64,000 bases of DNA from Agelaius tricolor. Taxonomy: Eukaryota; Chordata; Aves; Passeriformes; Icteridae. This document shows positions 1-10,400 of the stretch, piece after piece (position 1 is the first letter of the stretch; the number at the start of each line of letters is the position of its first letter). The stretch spans positions 1-64,000 of the forward strand of contig JALJCS010000051.1 of the NCBI GenBank assembly GCA_023055355.1, read 5' to 3'. The notes under the pieces are model-generated. The model did no database searches. It was not told the DNA's origin and saw only the letters and a program-made list of their open reading frames with translations. The translations under genes were made by a program, and so were the position numbers.

Positions 1-3000
1 GGCTGCTCCAGAGCAGCCCCGCAGTTCCTGAGGGGAATATTCGGGGAAAAATGGGAATTTTGGGGGAAAAAATGGGAATTTTGGGAAAATTTGGGAGTTT
101 TAGGGGAAAAAAAACGGAATTTTGGAAAATTTGGGGGTTTTGGGGGGGGGAAAAATGGGAATTTGGGGGGTTTTTTTAAGGGGTTTTTGGGGGGCCTTAG
201 CCTCAGCCGGGCAGCACAGCAGAGGCTGCTCCAGAGCAGCCCCGCAGTTCCTGAGGGGAATATTCGGGGAAAAATGGGAATTTTGGGGGAAAAAATGGGA
301 TTTTGGGAAAATTTGGGAGTTTTAGGGGAAAAAAACGGGAATTTTGGGAAAATTTGGGGGTTTTGGGGGGGAAAAAATGGGAATTTGGGGGGTTTTTTTA
401 AGGGGTTTTTGGGGGGCCTTAGCCTCAGCCGGGCAGCACAGCAGAGGCTGCTCCAGAGCAGCCCCGCAGTTCCTGAGGGGAAAATGGGGGAAAAAATGGA
501 ATTTTGGGAAAATTTGGGGGTTTTAGGGGGAAAAAATGGGAATTTTGGGAAAATTTGGGGGGTTTTGGGGAAAAAAATGGAATTTTGGGGGTTTTGGGGG
601 TTTTTTTCAGGGGGTTTTTAGGGGGCTTGGCCTCAGCCGGGCAGCACAGCGGAAGCTGCTCCAGAGCAGCCCTGCAGTTCCTGAGGGGGAAAATCAGGAA
701 TTTTTGGGGAAAAAATGGGAATTTTGGGAAATTTGGGGGTTTTAGGAGAAAAAAAAAGGGAATTTTGGGCAAATTTGGGTGGTTTGGGGGAAAAAAAGGG
801 GATTTTGGGAGTTTTGGGGTTTTTTTTAGGGGGTTTTTAGGGGGTTTGGCCTCAGCTGGGCAGCACAGCAGAGGCTGCTCCAGAGCGGCCCTGCAGTTCC
901 TGAGGGGAAAATGGGGGGAAAAAATGGGAATTTTGGGAAAATTTGGGGGTTTTAGGGGAAAAAAACGGGAATTTTGGGAAAATTTGGGGTTTTGGGGGGG
1001 AAAAATGGGAATTTGGGGGGTTTTTTTAAGGGGTTTTTGGGGGGCCTTAGCCTCAGCCGGGCAGCACAGCAGAGGCTGCTCCAGAGCAGGCCCCGCACTT
1101 CCTGAGGGGAATATTCGGGGAAAAATGGGAATTTTGGGGGAAAAAATGGGAATTTTGGGAAAATTTGGGAGTTTTAGGGGAAAAAACGGGAATTTTGGGA
1201 AAATTTGGGGGTTTTGGGGGGGGGAAAAATGGGAATTTGGGGGTTTTTTTAAGGGGTTTTTGGGGGCCTTAGCCTCAGCCGGGCAGCACAGCAGAGTTTG
1301 CTCCAGAGCAGCCCCGCAGTTAATGGGAATTTTGGGAAAATTTGGGGGTTTTAGGGGGAAAAAATGGGAATTTTGGGAAAATTTGGGGGGTTTTGGGGGA
1401 AAAAAATGGAATTTTGGGGGTTTTGGGGGGTTTTTTCAGGGGTTTTTAGGGGGCTTGGCCTCAGCCGGGCAGCACAGCGGAAGCTGCTCCAGAGCAGCCC
1501 TGCAGTCCCTGAGGGGGAAAATCAGGAATTTTTGGGGAAAAAATGGGAATTTTGGGCAAATTTGGGGGTTTTGGGGGAAAAAAAAAGGGAATTTTGGGCA
1601 AATTTGGGTGGTTTGGGGGAAAAAAAGGGGATTTTGGGAGTTTTGGGGTTTTTTTTAGGGGGTTTTTAGGGGGTTTGGCCTCAGCCGGGCAGCACAGCAG
1701 AGGCTGCTCCAGAGCGGCCCTGCAGTTCCTGAGGGGAAAATGAGGGAAAAAATGGGAATTTTGGGAAAATTTGGGGGTTTTAGGGGAAAAGAATGGGAAT
1801 TTTGGGAAAATTTGGGGGTTTTGGGGGAAAAAATGGGAATTTTGGGGTTTTTTTTAGGGGTTTTTTTGGGGGGTTTGGCCTCAGCTGGGCAGCACAGCGG
1901 AAGCTGCTCCAGAGCAGCCCCGCACTTCCTGAGGGGAATATTCGGGGAAAAATGGGAATTTTGGTGGAAAAAATGGGAATTTTGGGAAAATTTGGGGGTT
2001 TTAGGGGAAAAAAACGGGAATTTTGGGAAATTTTGGGGGTTTGGGGGGAAAAAATGGGAATTTTGGGGGTTTTTTTTAGGGGTTTTCGGGGGGCTTAGCC
2101 TCAGCCGGGCAGCACAGCAGAGCCCCCTACAAGGCAGCCCACAGATCCTGAGGGGAAAGTTTGGGGAAAATCGGAATTTTTGGGGAAAAAATGGGAATTT
2201 AGGAAATATTTGGGAGTTTTGGTGGAAAAAATGGGAATTTTGGGAAAATTTGGGGGTTTTGGGGGAAAAAATGGGAATTTTGGGGGTTTTGGGGTTTTGT
2301 TTTTAGGGGGTTTTTAGGGGGTTTGGCCTCAGCCAGGAAGCACAGCAGAGGCTGCTCCACAGCGGCCCTGCAGTTCCTGAGGGGAAAATGAGGGAAAAAA
2401 TGGGAATTTTGGGAAAATTTGGGGGTTTTAGGGGAAAAGAATGGGAATTTTGCGAAAATTTGGGGGTTTTGGGGGAAAAAATGGGATTTTTGGGGTTTTT
2501 TTTTAGGGTTTTTTGGGGGGGTTTGGCCTCAGCTGGGCAGCACAGCGGAAGCTGCTCCAGAGCAGCCCCGCACTTCCTGAGGGGAATATTCGCGGAAAAA
2601 TGGGAATTTTGGGGGAAAAAATGGAATTTTGGGAAAATTTGGGAGTTTTAGGGGAAAAAAACGGGAATTTTGGGAAAATTTGGGGGTTTGGAGGAAAAAA
2701 ATGGGAATTTTGAGGGGTTTTTTTAGGGGTTTTTTGGGGGGCTTGGCCTCAGCCGGGCAGCACAGCGGAAGCTGCTCCAGAGCGGCCCCGCAGTTCCTGA
2801 GGGGAAAAAGGGGAATTATTGGGGAAAAAATGGGAATTTTGGGAAAATTTGGGGGTTTTAGGGGAAAAAAATGGGTATTTTGGGAAAATTTGGGGGTTTT
2901 GGTGGAAAAAAATGGGAATTTTGAGGGGAGGTTTTAAGGAGTTTTTTGGGGGGGTTTGGCCTCAGCCGGGCAGCACAGCAGAGCCCCCTACAAGGCAGCC

Positions 3001-6000
3001 CACAGATCCTGAGGGGAAAGTTTGGGAAAAATGGGAATTTTTGGGGAAAAAATGGGAATTTTGGGCAAATTTGGGGGTTTTAGGAGAAAAAAATGGGAAT
3101 TTTTGGAAAATTTGGGGGGTTTGAGGGAAAAAAATGGGAATTTTGGGGCGTTTTTTTAAGGGGTTTGGCCTCAGCCGGGCAGCACAGCAGAGTCTGCTCC
3201 AGAGTGGACCCGCACTTCCTGAGGGGAAAATGGGGGAAAAAATGAGAATTTTGGGAAAATTTGGGGGTTTTAGGGGAAAAAATGAGAATTTTGCAAAAAT
3301 TTTGGGGGTTTTGGGGGAAAAATGGGAATTTTGGGGTTTTTTTTTAGGGGTTTTTGGGGGCTTAGCCTCAGCCGGGCAGCACAGCAGAGCCCCCTACAAG
3401 GCAGCCAACAGATCCTGAGGGGAAAGTTTGGGGAAAATCGGAATTTTTGGGGAAAAAATGGGAATTTTGGGTAAATTTGGGGGTTTTAGGGGATAAAAAT
3501 GGGAATTTTGGGAAAATTTGGGGGGTTTTGGGGAAAAAATTGGAATTTTGGGGGTTTTGGGGTTTTTTTTAGGGGGTTTTTGGGGGGCTTGGCCTCAGCC
3601 GGGCAGCACAGCAGAGGCTGCTCCAGAGCGGCCCCGCAGTTCCTGAGGGGAAAAATCAGAATTTTTGGGGAAAAAATGGGAATTTTGGGAAAATTTGGGG
3701 GTTTTGGGGGAAAAAATGGGAATTTTGGGAGTTTTGGGGGTTTGGGGGGGTTTTCTTAAGGACTTTTGGGGGGCTTTGGGGGGCTTGGCCTCAGCCGGGC
3801 AACACAGCAGAAGCTGCTCCAGAGCAGCCCCGCAGTTCCTGAGGGGAAAAATTGGAATTTTTTGGGGAAAAATGGGAATTTTGGGAAAATTTGGGGAAAA
3901 AATGGGAATATTGGGAAAACTTGGGAGGTTTGGGGGAAAAAATGGGAGTTTTGAGGGGTTTTGGGGGGTTTTTTAGGGGGTTTTTGGGGCGGTTTGGGGG
4001 GCTTGGCCTCAGCCGGGCAGCAGAGCAGAGGCTGCTCCAGAGCGGCCCTGCAGTTCCTGAGGGGAATATTTGGGAAAAATCGGAAATTTTGGGGAAAATT
4101 TGGGGAAAAAATGGGAATTTTGGGAAAATTTGGGGGTTTTGGGGGAAAAAAATGGGAATTTTGGGGTTTTTTTTTTAAGGGGTTTTTGGGGTCTTGGCCT
4201 CAGCCGGGCAGCACAGCAGCGCCCCCTCCAGGGCGGCCCGCAGCTCCTGAGGGGAAAATGGGGGAAAAAATGGGAATTTTGGGAAAATTTGGGGGTTTTT
4301 GGGGAAAAAAAAGGAAATTTTGGGGGTTTTGGAGGTTTTTTTTAGGGGGTTTTTGGGGGGTTTGGCCTCAGCCGGGCAGCACAGCAGAAGCTGCTCCAGA
4401 GCGGCCCTGCAGTTCCTGAGGGGAAAATGAGGGAAAAAATGGGAATTTTGGGAAAATTTGGGGGTTTTAGGGGGAAAAGAATGGGAATTTTGGGAAAATT
4501 TGGGGGTTTTGGGGGAAAAAATGGGAATTTTGGGGTTTTTTTTTAGGGTTTTTTTGGGGGGTTTGGCCTCAGCTGGGCAGCACAGCGGAAGCTGCTCCAG
4601 AGCAGCCCCGCACTTTCTGAGGGGAATATTCGGGGAAAAATGGGAATTTTGGTGGAAAAAATGGGAATTTTGGGAAAATTTGGGGGTTTTAGGGGAAAAA
4701 AACGGGAATTTTGGGAAATTTTGGGGGTTTGGGGGGAAAAAATGGGAATTTTGGGGGTTTTTTTTTAGGGGTTTTCGGGGGGCTTAGCCTCAGCCGGGCA
4801 GCACAGCAGAGCCCCCTACAAGGCAGCCCACAGATCCTGAGGGGAAAGTTTGGGGAAAATCGGAATTTTGGGGGAAAAAATGGGAATTTAGGAAATATTT
4901 GGGAGTTTTGGTGGAAAAAATGGGAATTTTGGGAAAATTTGGGGGTTTTGGGGGAAAAAATGGGAATTTTGAGGGGGGGGGGGTTTAAGGAGTTTTTGGG
5001 GGCTTTTAGGGGGCTCGGCCTCAGCCAGGCACCACATCAGCACCCCCTACAAGGCAGCCCACAACTCCTGAGGGGAAAATTTGGGAAAAACCGGAATTTT
5101 TAGAGAAAAAAAGGAAATTTTGGGAAAATTTGGGAGTTTGAGGGGAAAATTTGGGAGTTTTGGGGCAAAAAATGGGAATATTGGGGGCTTTTGGGGGACC
5201 CAGCCTCAGCTGGGCAGCACAGCAGCGCCCCCCTCCAGGGCAGCTTGCAGCTCCTGAGGGGAAAATTCAGGAAAAATGGGAATTTGGGGGGAAATTTATG
5301 GAATTTTGGGAAATTTGTGAGTTTTTGGGGGAAAAAAATAGGAATTTTGGGGGCTTTGGAGTTTTTTTTTAGGGGGTTTTTGGGGGGGTTTGGCCTCAGC
5401 CGGGCAGCACAGCAGAAGCTGCTCCAGAGCAGTCCTGCAGTTCCTGAGGGGAAAATGGGGAAAAAATGAGAATTTTGGGAAAATTTGGGGGTTTTAGGGG
5501 AAAAAATTGGAATTTTGGGAAAATTTGGGGGATTTGGGGGAAAAAAATGGAAATTTTGAGGGGGGTTTTTGGGGGGGGGGGTTGGCCTCAGCTGGGCAGC
5601 ACAGCGGAAGCTGCTCCAGAGCGGCCCTGCAGTTCCTGAGGGGAAAAAGGGGAATTATTGGGGAAAAAATGGGAATTTTGGGAAAATTTGGGGGAAAAAA
5701 TGGGAATTTTGGGAAAATTTGGGGGTTTTGGGGGAAAAAATTGGAATTTTGGGGGTTTTGGGGGGTTTTTAATGGGGTTTTTGGGGGGGTTTGGCCTCAG
5801 CCGGGCAGCACAGCAGAAGCTGCTCCAGAGCAGCCCTGCAGTTCCTGAGGGGAAAAATTGGAATTTTTGGGGAAAAATGAGAATTTTGGGAAAATTTGGG
5901 AGAAAATTCAAATATTGTGGGGATTTGGAAAAAATTCCCGGGGTTTTGGAGTTTTTTTAGGGCATTTTTGGAGGAGTTTTAGGGGCTCAGCCACAGCCAG

Positions 6001-6060
6001 GCAGAACAGCAGGGCCCCCTCCAGGGCAGCCCACAGCTCCTGAGGGGAAAATTCAGGAAA
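1..6060. repeat. Tandem array of ~207-bp units, about 29 copies, carrying an exon-like fragment
   Basis: Each unit joins G-rich spacer DNA (GGGAATTTTGGGAAAATTTG-like) to a conserved GC-rich core that begins CCTCAGCCGGGCAGCACAGC and ends at TTCCTGAGGGG. Core starts seen by eye include 201, 422, 631, 850, 1051, 1272, 1459, 1679, 1879, 2099, 2327, 2527, 2747, 2960, 3169, 3366, 3592, 3789, 4007, 4198, 4365, 4567, 4788, 5017, 5201, 5392, 5585, 5792 and 5986. The array runs off the left edge. On the minus strand the core reads as a pyrimidine-CAG acceptor followed by an open frame. Open frames through the array on the plus strand are repeat translations, not genes. Confidence 0.9.
5986..6048 (-). 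pseudogene. Exon-like core of the left array (best-preserved copy next to the unknown gene)
   Basis: On the minus strand, TTCCCCTCAG is followed by an open frame reading ELWAALEGALLFCLAVAEP, which then runs into repeat spacer. The copy near 4198 gives ELRAALEGALLCCPAEA in the same frame. The upstream coding exon at 6412-6459 ends in phase 0, so the fragment would join it in frame. By analogy with exon-edge copies elsewhere in the window, I read this as a partial copy of the next exon of the minus-strand gene, whose intact version would lie left of the window. It could also be only a GC-rich repeat core. No donor site follows it. Confidence 0.45.
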
Positions 6061-7030
6061 AATGGGAATTTTAGGAAAATTTAGGGGTTTTGGGGGAGAA
6101 TTCAGGAATTTTGAGGATTGAGGAAAAAAAATCTGGGGCTTTTGGGGAAAAAATTTGGGGTTTTGGGTGGAATTTATGGGAATGTGTGGGGCATTTTAGG
6201 GGATTTTTGGGCCATTCAGGTGGATTTGGGGGTTCTGAGGGAGAAATGTGGGGGATTTGTAGAAATTTGGGAGATTTTGGGGTATTTGAGGAGGGATTTA
6301 GGGAATTTGGCCAAAATTTGGGGGGCCTGGAAGGGATTTGGGGTCATTTTGGGGGATTTGGGGGATTTTTTGGAGGATTTGGGGAGAATTTGGGGTTTGA
6401 AGGGGGCTCACCTGGAGAGACCCCAAATCTGGGGGGTCTTTGGAAAGGTCTGGCATCACCTGGGGGGGAGAAAGAGAAAATTTGAGGAGATTTTCGAGAA
6501 TTGTGAGGCTTCTGAGAATATTTTGGGGGGATTTGAGCTAAATTTGGGGGATTTCAGGGGTATTTTGGGATGTTTTTTGGCTTCTTTGAAGTCTCAAAAT
6601 TGGACAGTTTGGATCACCTAAAACCAACAAATTTTGGGGAATTTTAGAGTTTTTTGGGACGCCGATTTTGGGGGTGTTTTGACAGTCTGGGGCTTTTTAT
6701 CCTCCAAAAATGTTGGAGGATGTTGGAGGAGTTTTGGGGGTCTTGAATCCGCCTCAGCACCTCCAAATTCAAGGAGGGTTTTGGACCCCTTAAATCCCAA
6801 ATTTGGAGGATTTTGGAGGATTTTTGGGACTTTTTCCAACCCCATTCAAAATATCTGGAATATGAGCCTGGGGGACCCCAATTTCGGGGGAATTTTGGGG
6901 GGGTGGTCTCTAGATGAGTTTGAGATGTGGCACCCCTTAAGCCCCCCAAAGTTTGCGAGGGTTTTTTTTTGTTGTTTTTCGGGGGTTTTGGGGCATTTTC
7001 GACCTCCCAAATTAGAGGCGGGGTGGCCCC
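6060..7030. other. G/T-rich intronic sequence of the unknown minus-strand gene
   Basis: Apart from the exon at 6412-6459, this stretch is degenerate GGGGATTTGGGG-type sequence with no clear unit. Around 6660-6900 it becomes less repetitive. I see no further exon with both splice sites. Confidence 0.5.
6412..6459 (-). CDS. Exon of an unidentified minus-strand gene, probably holding the start codon
   Basis: On the minus strand the sequence is a C-rich tract ending CCCCCCCAG, then 48 nt, then a strong GTGAGC donor. The third base of the exon starts ATG (T at 6456), giving MPDLSKDPPDLGSLQ and ending in phase 0 at CAG. The fragment is GC-rich and non-repetitive in a G/T repeat background, which supports a real exon. 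A probable non-coding first exon lies upstream, ending at 7042. The next exon is presumably left of the window, and its partial copies make up the 1-6060 array. I do not recognise the protein. The residues suggest only a short acidic, proline-containing N-terminus. Confidence 0.6.
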
Positions 7031-7041
7031 CCCATCGTTAC

Positions 7042-7095
7042 CTCAGGGAGCGGCGGCGGATCCAAAATGGCGGCGCGTCCTGAGGGGGAAAGTGG
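7042..7095 (-). other. Probable non-coding first exon of the unknown minus-strand gene
   Basis: On the minus strand, a GC-rich segment containing GCCGCCATTTTGGATCCGCC ends CTCCCTGAG, followed by a GTAACG donor at 7041-7040. There is no ATG in it, so it would be 5' UTR joining the acceptor at 6459. The 5' limit is a guess, because I cannot see the transcription start. It lies head to head with OXA1L exon 1, about 310 bp away. Confidence 0.45.
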
Positions 7096-7404
7096 GCGTG
7101 GTTTTCCATTTCTGTGACGTCACTCCCTCACTCTTACCCTTTCTTAACATGGCGCTTCGCGCTATTCTCCCTCCTAGTGCGCATGCGCCAGCACAAGCAG
7201 CGCTTCTATTGGTGGATTTAATTTTCACTTCCTCCTTTTGGCCACGCCCCACTGAGGGCTGCCCTCACACCAAATGGCGCTTCCTTCCTTTTTCAATACT
7301 GCGCATGCGCAGAATTTAACTGACCAATCAGCAGCCGCGGTTTTGGCGGGCACTCCCCCTTAGCCCTTAAGCCCCGCCCTTCTTCCTGCTCCCCTCGGGC
7401 CGCA
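7060..7404. promoter_or_regulatory. CpG-rich bidirectional promoter of OXA1L and the minus-strand gene
   Basis: The segment contains a YY1-like AAAATGGCGGC near 7064, a consensus CRE (TGACGTCA) at 7115-7122, NRF1-type palindromes at 7178-7189 and 7300-7311, an inverted CCAAT box at 7208-7212 and a CCAAT box at 7324-7328. A second AAATGGCGC lies near 7272. NRF1, CRE and YY1 are established regulators of nuclear genes for mitochondrial proteins, which suits OXA1L. No TATA box is visible. Confidence 0.75.
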
Positions 7405-7461
7405 ATGATGGCGGCGGCGGCCCCGCGGCTGCGGCCGCTGCTGCGGGCCCTGAGGGCTCAG
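7405..7461 (+). CDS. OXA1L: OXA1L exon 1 (start, presequence)
   Basis: Encodes [19 protein letters not shown], an Arg/Leu/Ala-rich amphipathic mitochondrial presequence. It ends CTCAG before a GTGAGC donor in phase 0. Two tandem ATGs are present and either could start. It lies just downstream of the CpG-rich promoter. Confidence 0.85.
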
Positions 7462-10400
7462 GTGAGCCGGGAACGAATTTTGAACATTTTTTCCTATTTT
7501 AGGCTTTTTTTTAATGGGACGTTTTGTTCTCAAAGTGACGCTTTTGACGTTATAAATGCACAGAAAATGTTTTTATCCTGCAGAGGTTTCGGGGTCCCGT
7601 GTGGTGCTGCGGAGCCCCGGCCGTGAGGGGAGTGGCGAGCGACGCTGGGCAGGTGAGGCGGGAAAATTTGGGGGGATTTGAGGGAAATTTGGGATTTATG
7701 AGGGAAATTGGAGATTTTTGAGGGAAATTTGGGATTTATGAGGAAAATTTGGGGGTTTTGGGGGAAAATTGAGGGAAATTTGGGGGTTTTGGGGGAATTT
7801 TGAGGGAAATTTGGGGGAATTTTGACGGAAATTTGAGGGGTTTTGAGGGAAATTTGGGAGTTTAGGGGGATTTTGAGGGAAATTTGGGGGTTTGACGAAA
7901 ATTTGAGGAGATTTGAGGGGTTTTGAGGGAAATTTGGGAGTTTAGGGGGATTTTGAGGGAAATTTGGGGGTCTGACGAAAATTTGAGGGAAATTTGAGGG
8001 GTTTTGAAGGAAATTTGAGGGGTTTTGAGGGAAATTTCGGAGTTTTGGGGGAAAATTTGTGGATTTTTTTGGGATTTTGTGGGAAATTTGGGGAATTTTG
8101 TGGGAGATTTGGGAGTTGGGGGGATTTTGAGGGGAATTTGGGGAATTTTTGAGGAAAATTTGGGGATTTTGGAATTATGAGGGAAATTTGGAAGTTTTGG
8201 GGGAAAATTTGTGGAATTTTGGGGGATTTTGTGGGAAATTTGGGGGTTTGGGGGGAAATGTGGGGAATTTTGGGGGAGATTTGGGGGTTTTGGGGGGGTT
8301 TTGAGGGAAATTTGAGGGGTTTTAAGGGAAATTTGGGCGTTTGTGGGGAATTTGAGGGAAATTTGGGGGTTTTGGGGGGATTTTGAGGGAAATTTCGGAA
8401 TTTTTGAGGGAAATTTGGGGGATTCTGAGGGAAATTTGGGGAATTTTTGTGGGAACTTTGGGATTTTGGGGGAAATTTCAGGGAAAATTTGAGGGATTTG
8501 GGGGTGTGGGGGAATTGTGAGAGAAATTTGAGGAATTTGAGTTAAAATTGAGGAAAATTTGGGGTTTGGGGGGAAATTTGGGGTTTGAGGGGGACATTTG
8601 AGGGAAATCTGGGAGTGATGAGGGAAATTTGGGATTTTTGAGGGAAATTTGGGGGTTTACGGGGAAAATTTGGGCGATTATTGAGAATTTTTTGGCTCTA
8701 TTTTGGGGATTTTTGGGTGAATTTAGAGCATTTTTGGGGCGACTTTTTGGTGAATTTTGGCGATTTTTGGGAGGATTTTTTGGGGGAATTTTGGCTGAAA
8801 TTTGGCGATTTTTGGAGCCATTTTTGGCTGAATTTTGGGCATTTTGGGGGGCATTTTTGGGGCGTTTTTTTGGGTGAATTTTGGGGATTTTGGGGTGAAT
8901 TTTGGCGATTTTTGGGGCGATTTTTTGGGTGAATTTTGGGCGATTTTTTGGGGATTTTTTTAAGGACTTTCGGGGATTTTTGGGTGGAATTTGGGAGATT
9001 TTGGGGGGAATTTTTGGTGAATTTTGGGGTATTTTTTGGTTTAATTTTGGGGGGATTTTTTTGGGATTTTTGGGGGATTTTTGGGGGGGAATTTTGGAGA
9101 TTTTTGGGGCGATTTTTGGGTGTTTTTTCAATTTTTTGGGTAAATTTTGGGGATTTTTGGGGGGATTTTTTTCATTTTTTTGGGTGAATTTTGGGGATTT
9201 TTGGGTGAATTTTGTAGATTTTTGGGGGATTTTTGGGTGCATTTTTTGGGTGAATTTTGTGGATATTTTGGGTGATTTTTGGGGATTTTTTGGGTGAATT
9301 TTGGGCATTTTTGGGGGGATTTTTTGGGCATTTTTGGGGCGATTTTTTGGCTGAATTTTGGGCATTTTCGGGTGAATTTTGGGGATTTTTCGGGTGATTT
9401 TTGGGTGAATTTTGCAGACTTTTGAGGGGATTTTTTGGGTGAATTTTGGGGATTTTTGGGGGGATTTTGGGGATTTTTGGGTGAATTTTGGGGATTTTTT
9501 GGGTGATTTTTGGGGATTTTTGGGTGAATTTTTGAGATTTTTTTGGGTGAATTTTGGGCATTTTTCGGGTGAATTTTGGGGATTTTTGGCTGAAATTTGG
9601 CGATTTTGGGGGGGATTTTTGGGTGAATTTTGGGGATTTTTGGGGCAATTTTTTGGGTGAATTTTGTGGTTATTTTGGGTGATTTTTGGGGATTTTTGGG
9701 TGAATTTTTGAGATTTTTTTGGGTGAATTTTGGGGATTTTTGAAGGGATTTTTGGGTGAATTTTGGGGATTTTTGGGGGGATTTTTTGTGGATTTTTGGG
9801 GGCATTTTTGGCTGATTTTTGGCAATTTTGGGGTGATTTTTGGGTAAATTTTGGAGATTTTTTTGGTGAGTAATTAGAACTTTTTGGCATGAATTTTGTG
9901 GAATTTTGGGGCGATTTTTTGGGGGCAATTTTGGAGATTTTTGGGGTGATTTTTTGGGTGAATTTTGGGCATTTTTGGGGCGATTTTTTTGGCATTTTTG
10001 GGGCGATTTTTTGGCTGAATTTTGGGCATTTTTGGGTGAATTTTGTGGATTTTTGGGGCGATTTTTGGGGTGAATTTTGGGGATTTTTGGCTGAATTTTG
10101 GCCATTTTTGGGGCGATTTTTGGGTGATTATTTAGAGTTTTTTTGGGTGAATTTGGGGATTTTTGGGGGTGAATTTTGGGAATGTTTTGGGTAATTATTT
10201 AGAATTTTTGGGTGAATTTTGGGGATTTTTGGGCGATTTTTTGGGTGAATTTTTGGCATTTCCGGGTGAATTTTGGGGATTTTTGGGGCGATTTTTTGGG
10301 TGAATTTTTGGGATTTTTGGGTGCATTTTTGGGTGAATTTCGTGGATTTTTGGGGGGGATTTTTTGGCTGAATTTTGTAGATTTTTTGGGTAAATTTTGG

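Noticed and set aside
8478..9995. 505-codon open frame on the minus strand
   Set aside because: Its translation is only Pro/Lys/Asn/Ser/Gln/Ile repeats from the OXA1L intron 2 minisatellite. There is no domain and no splice or start context.
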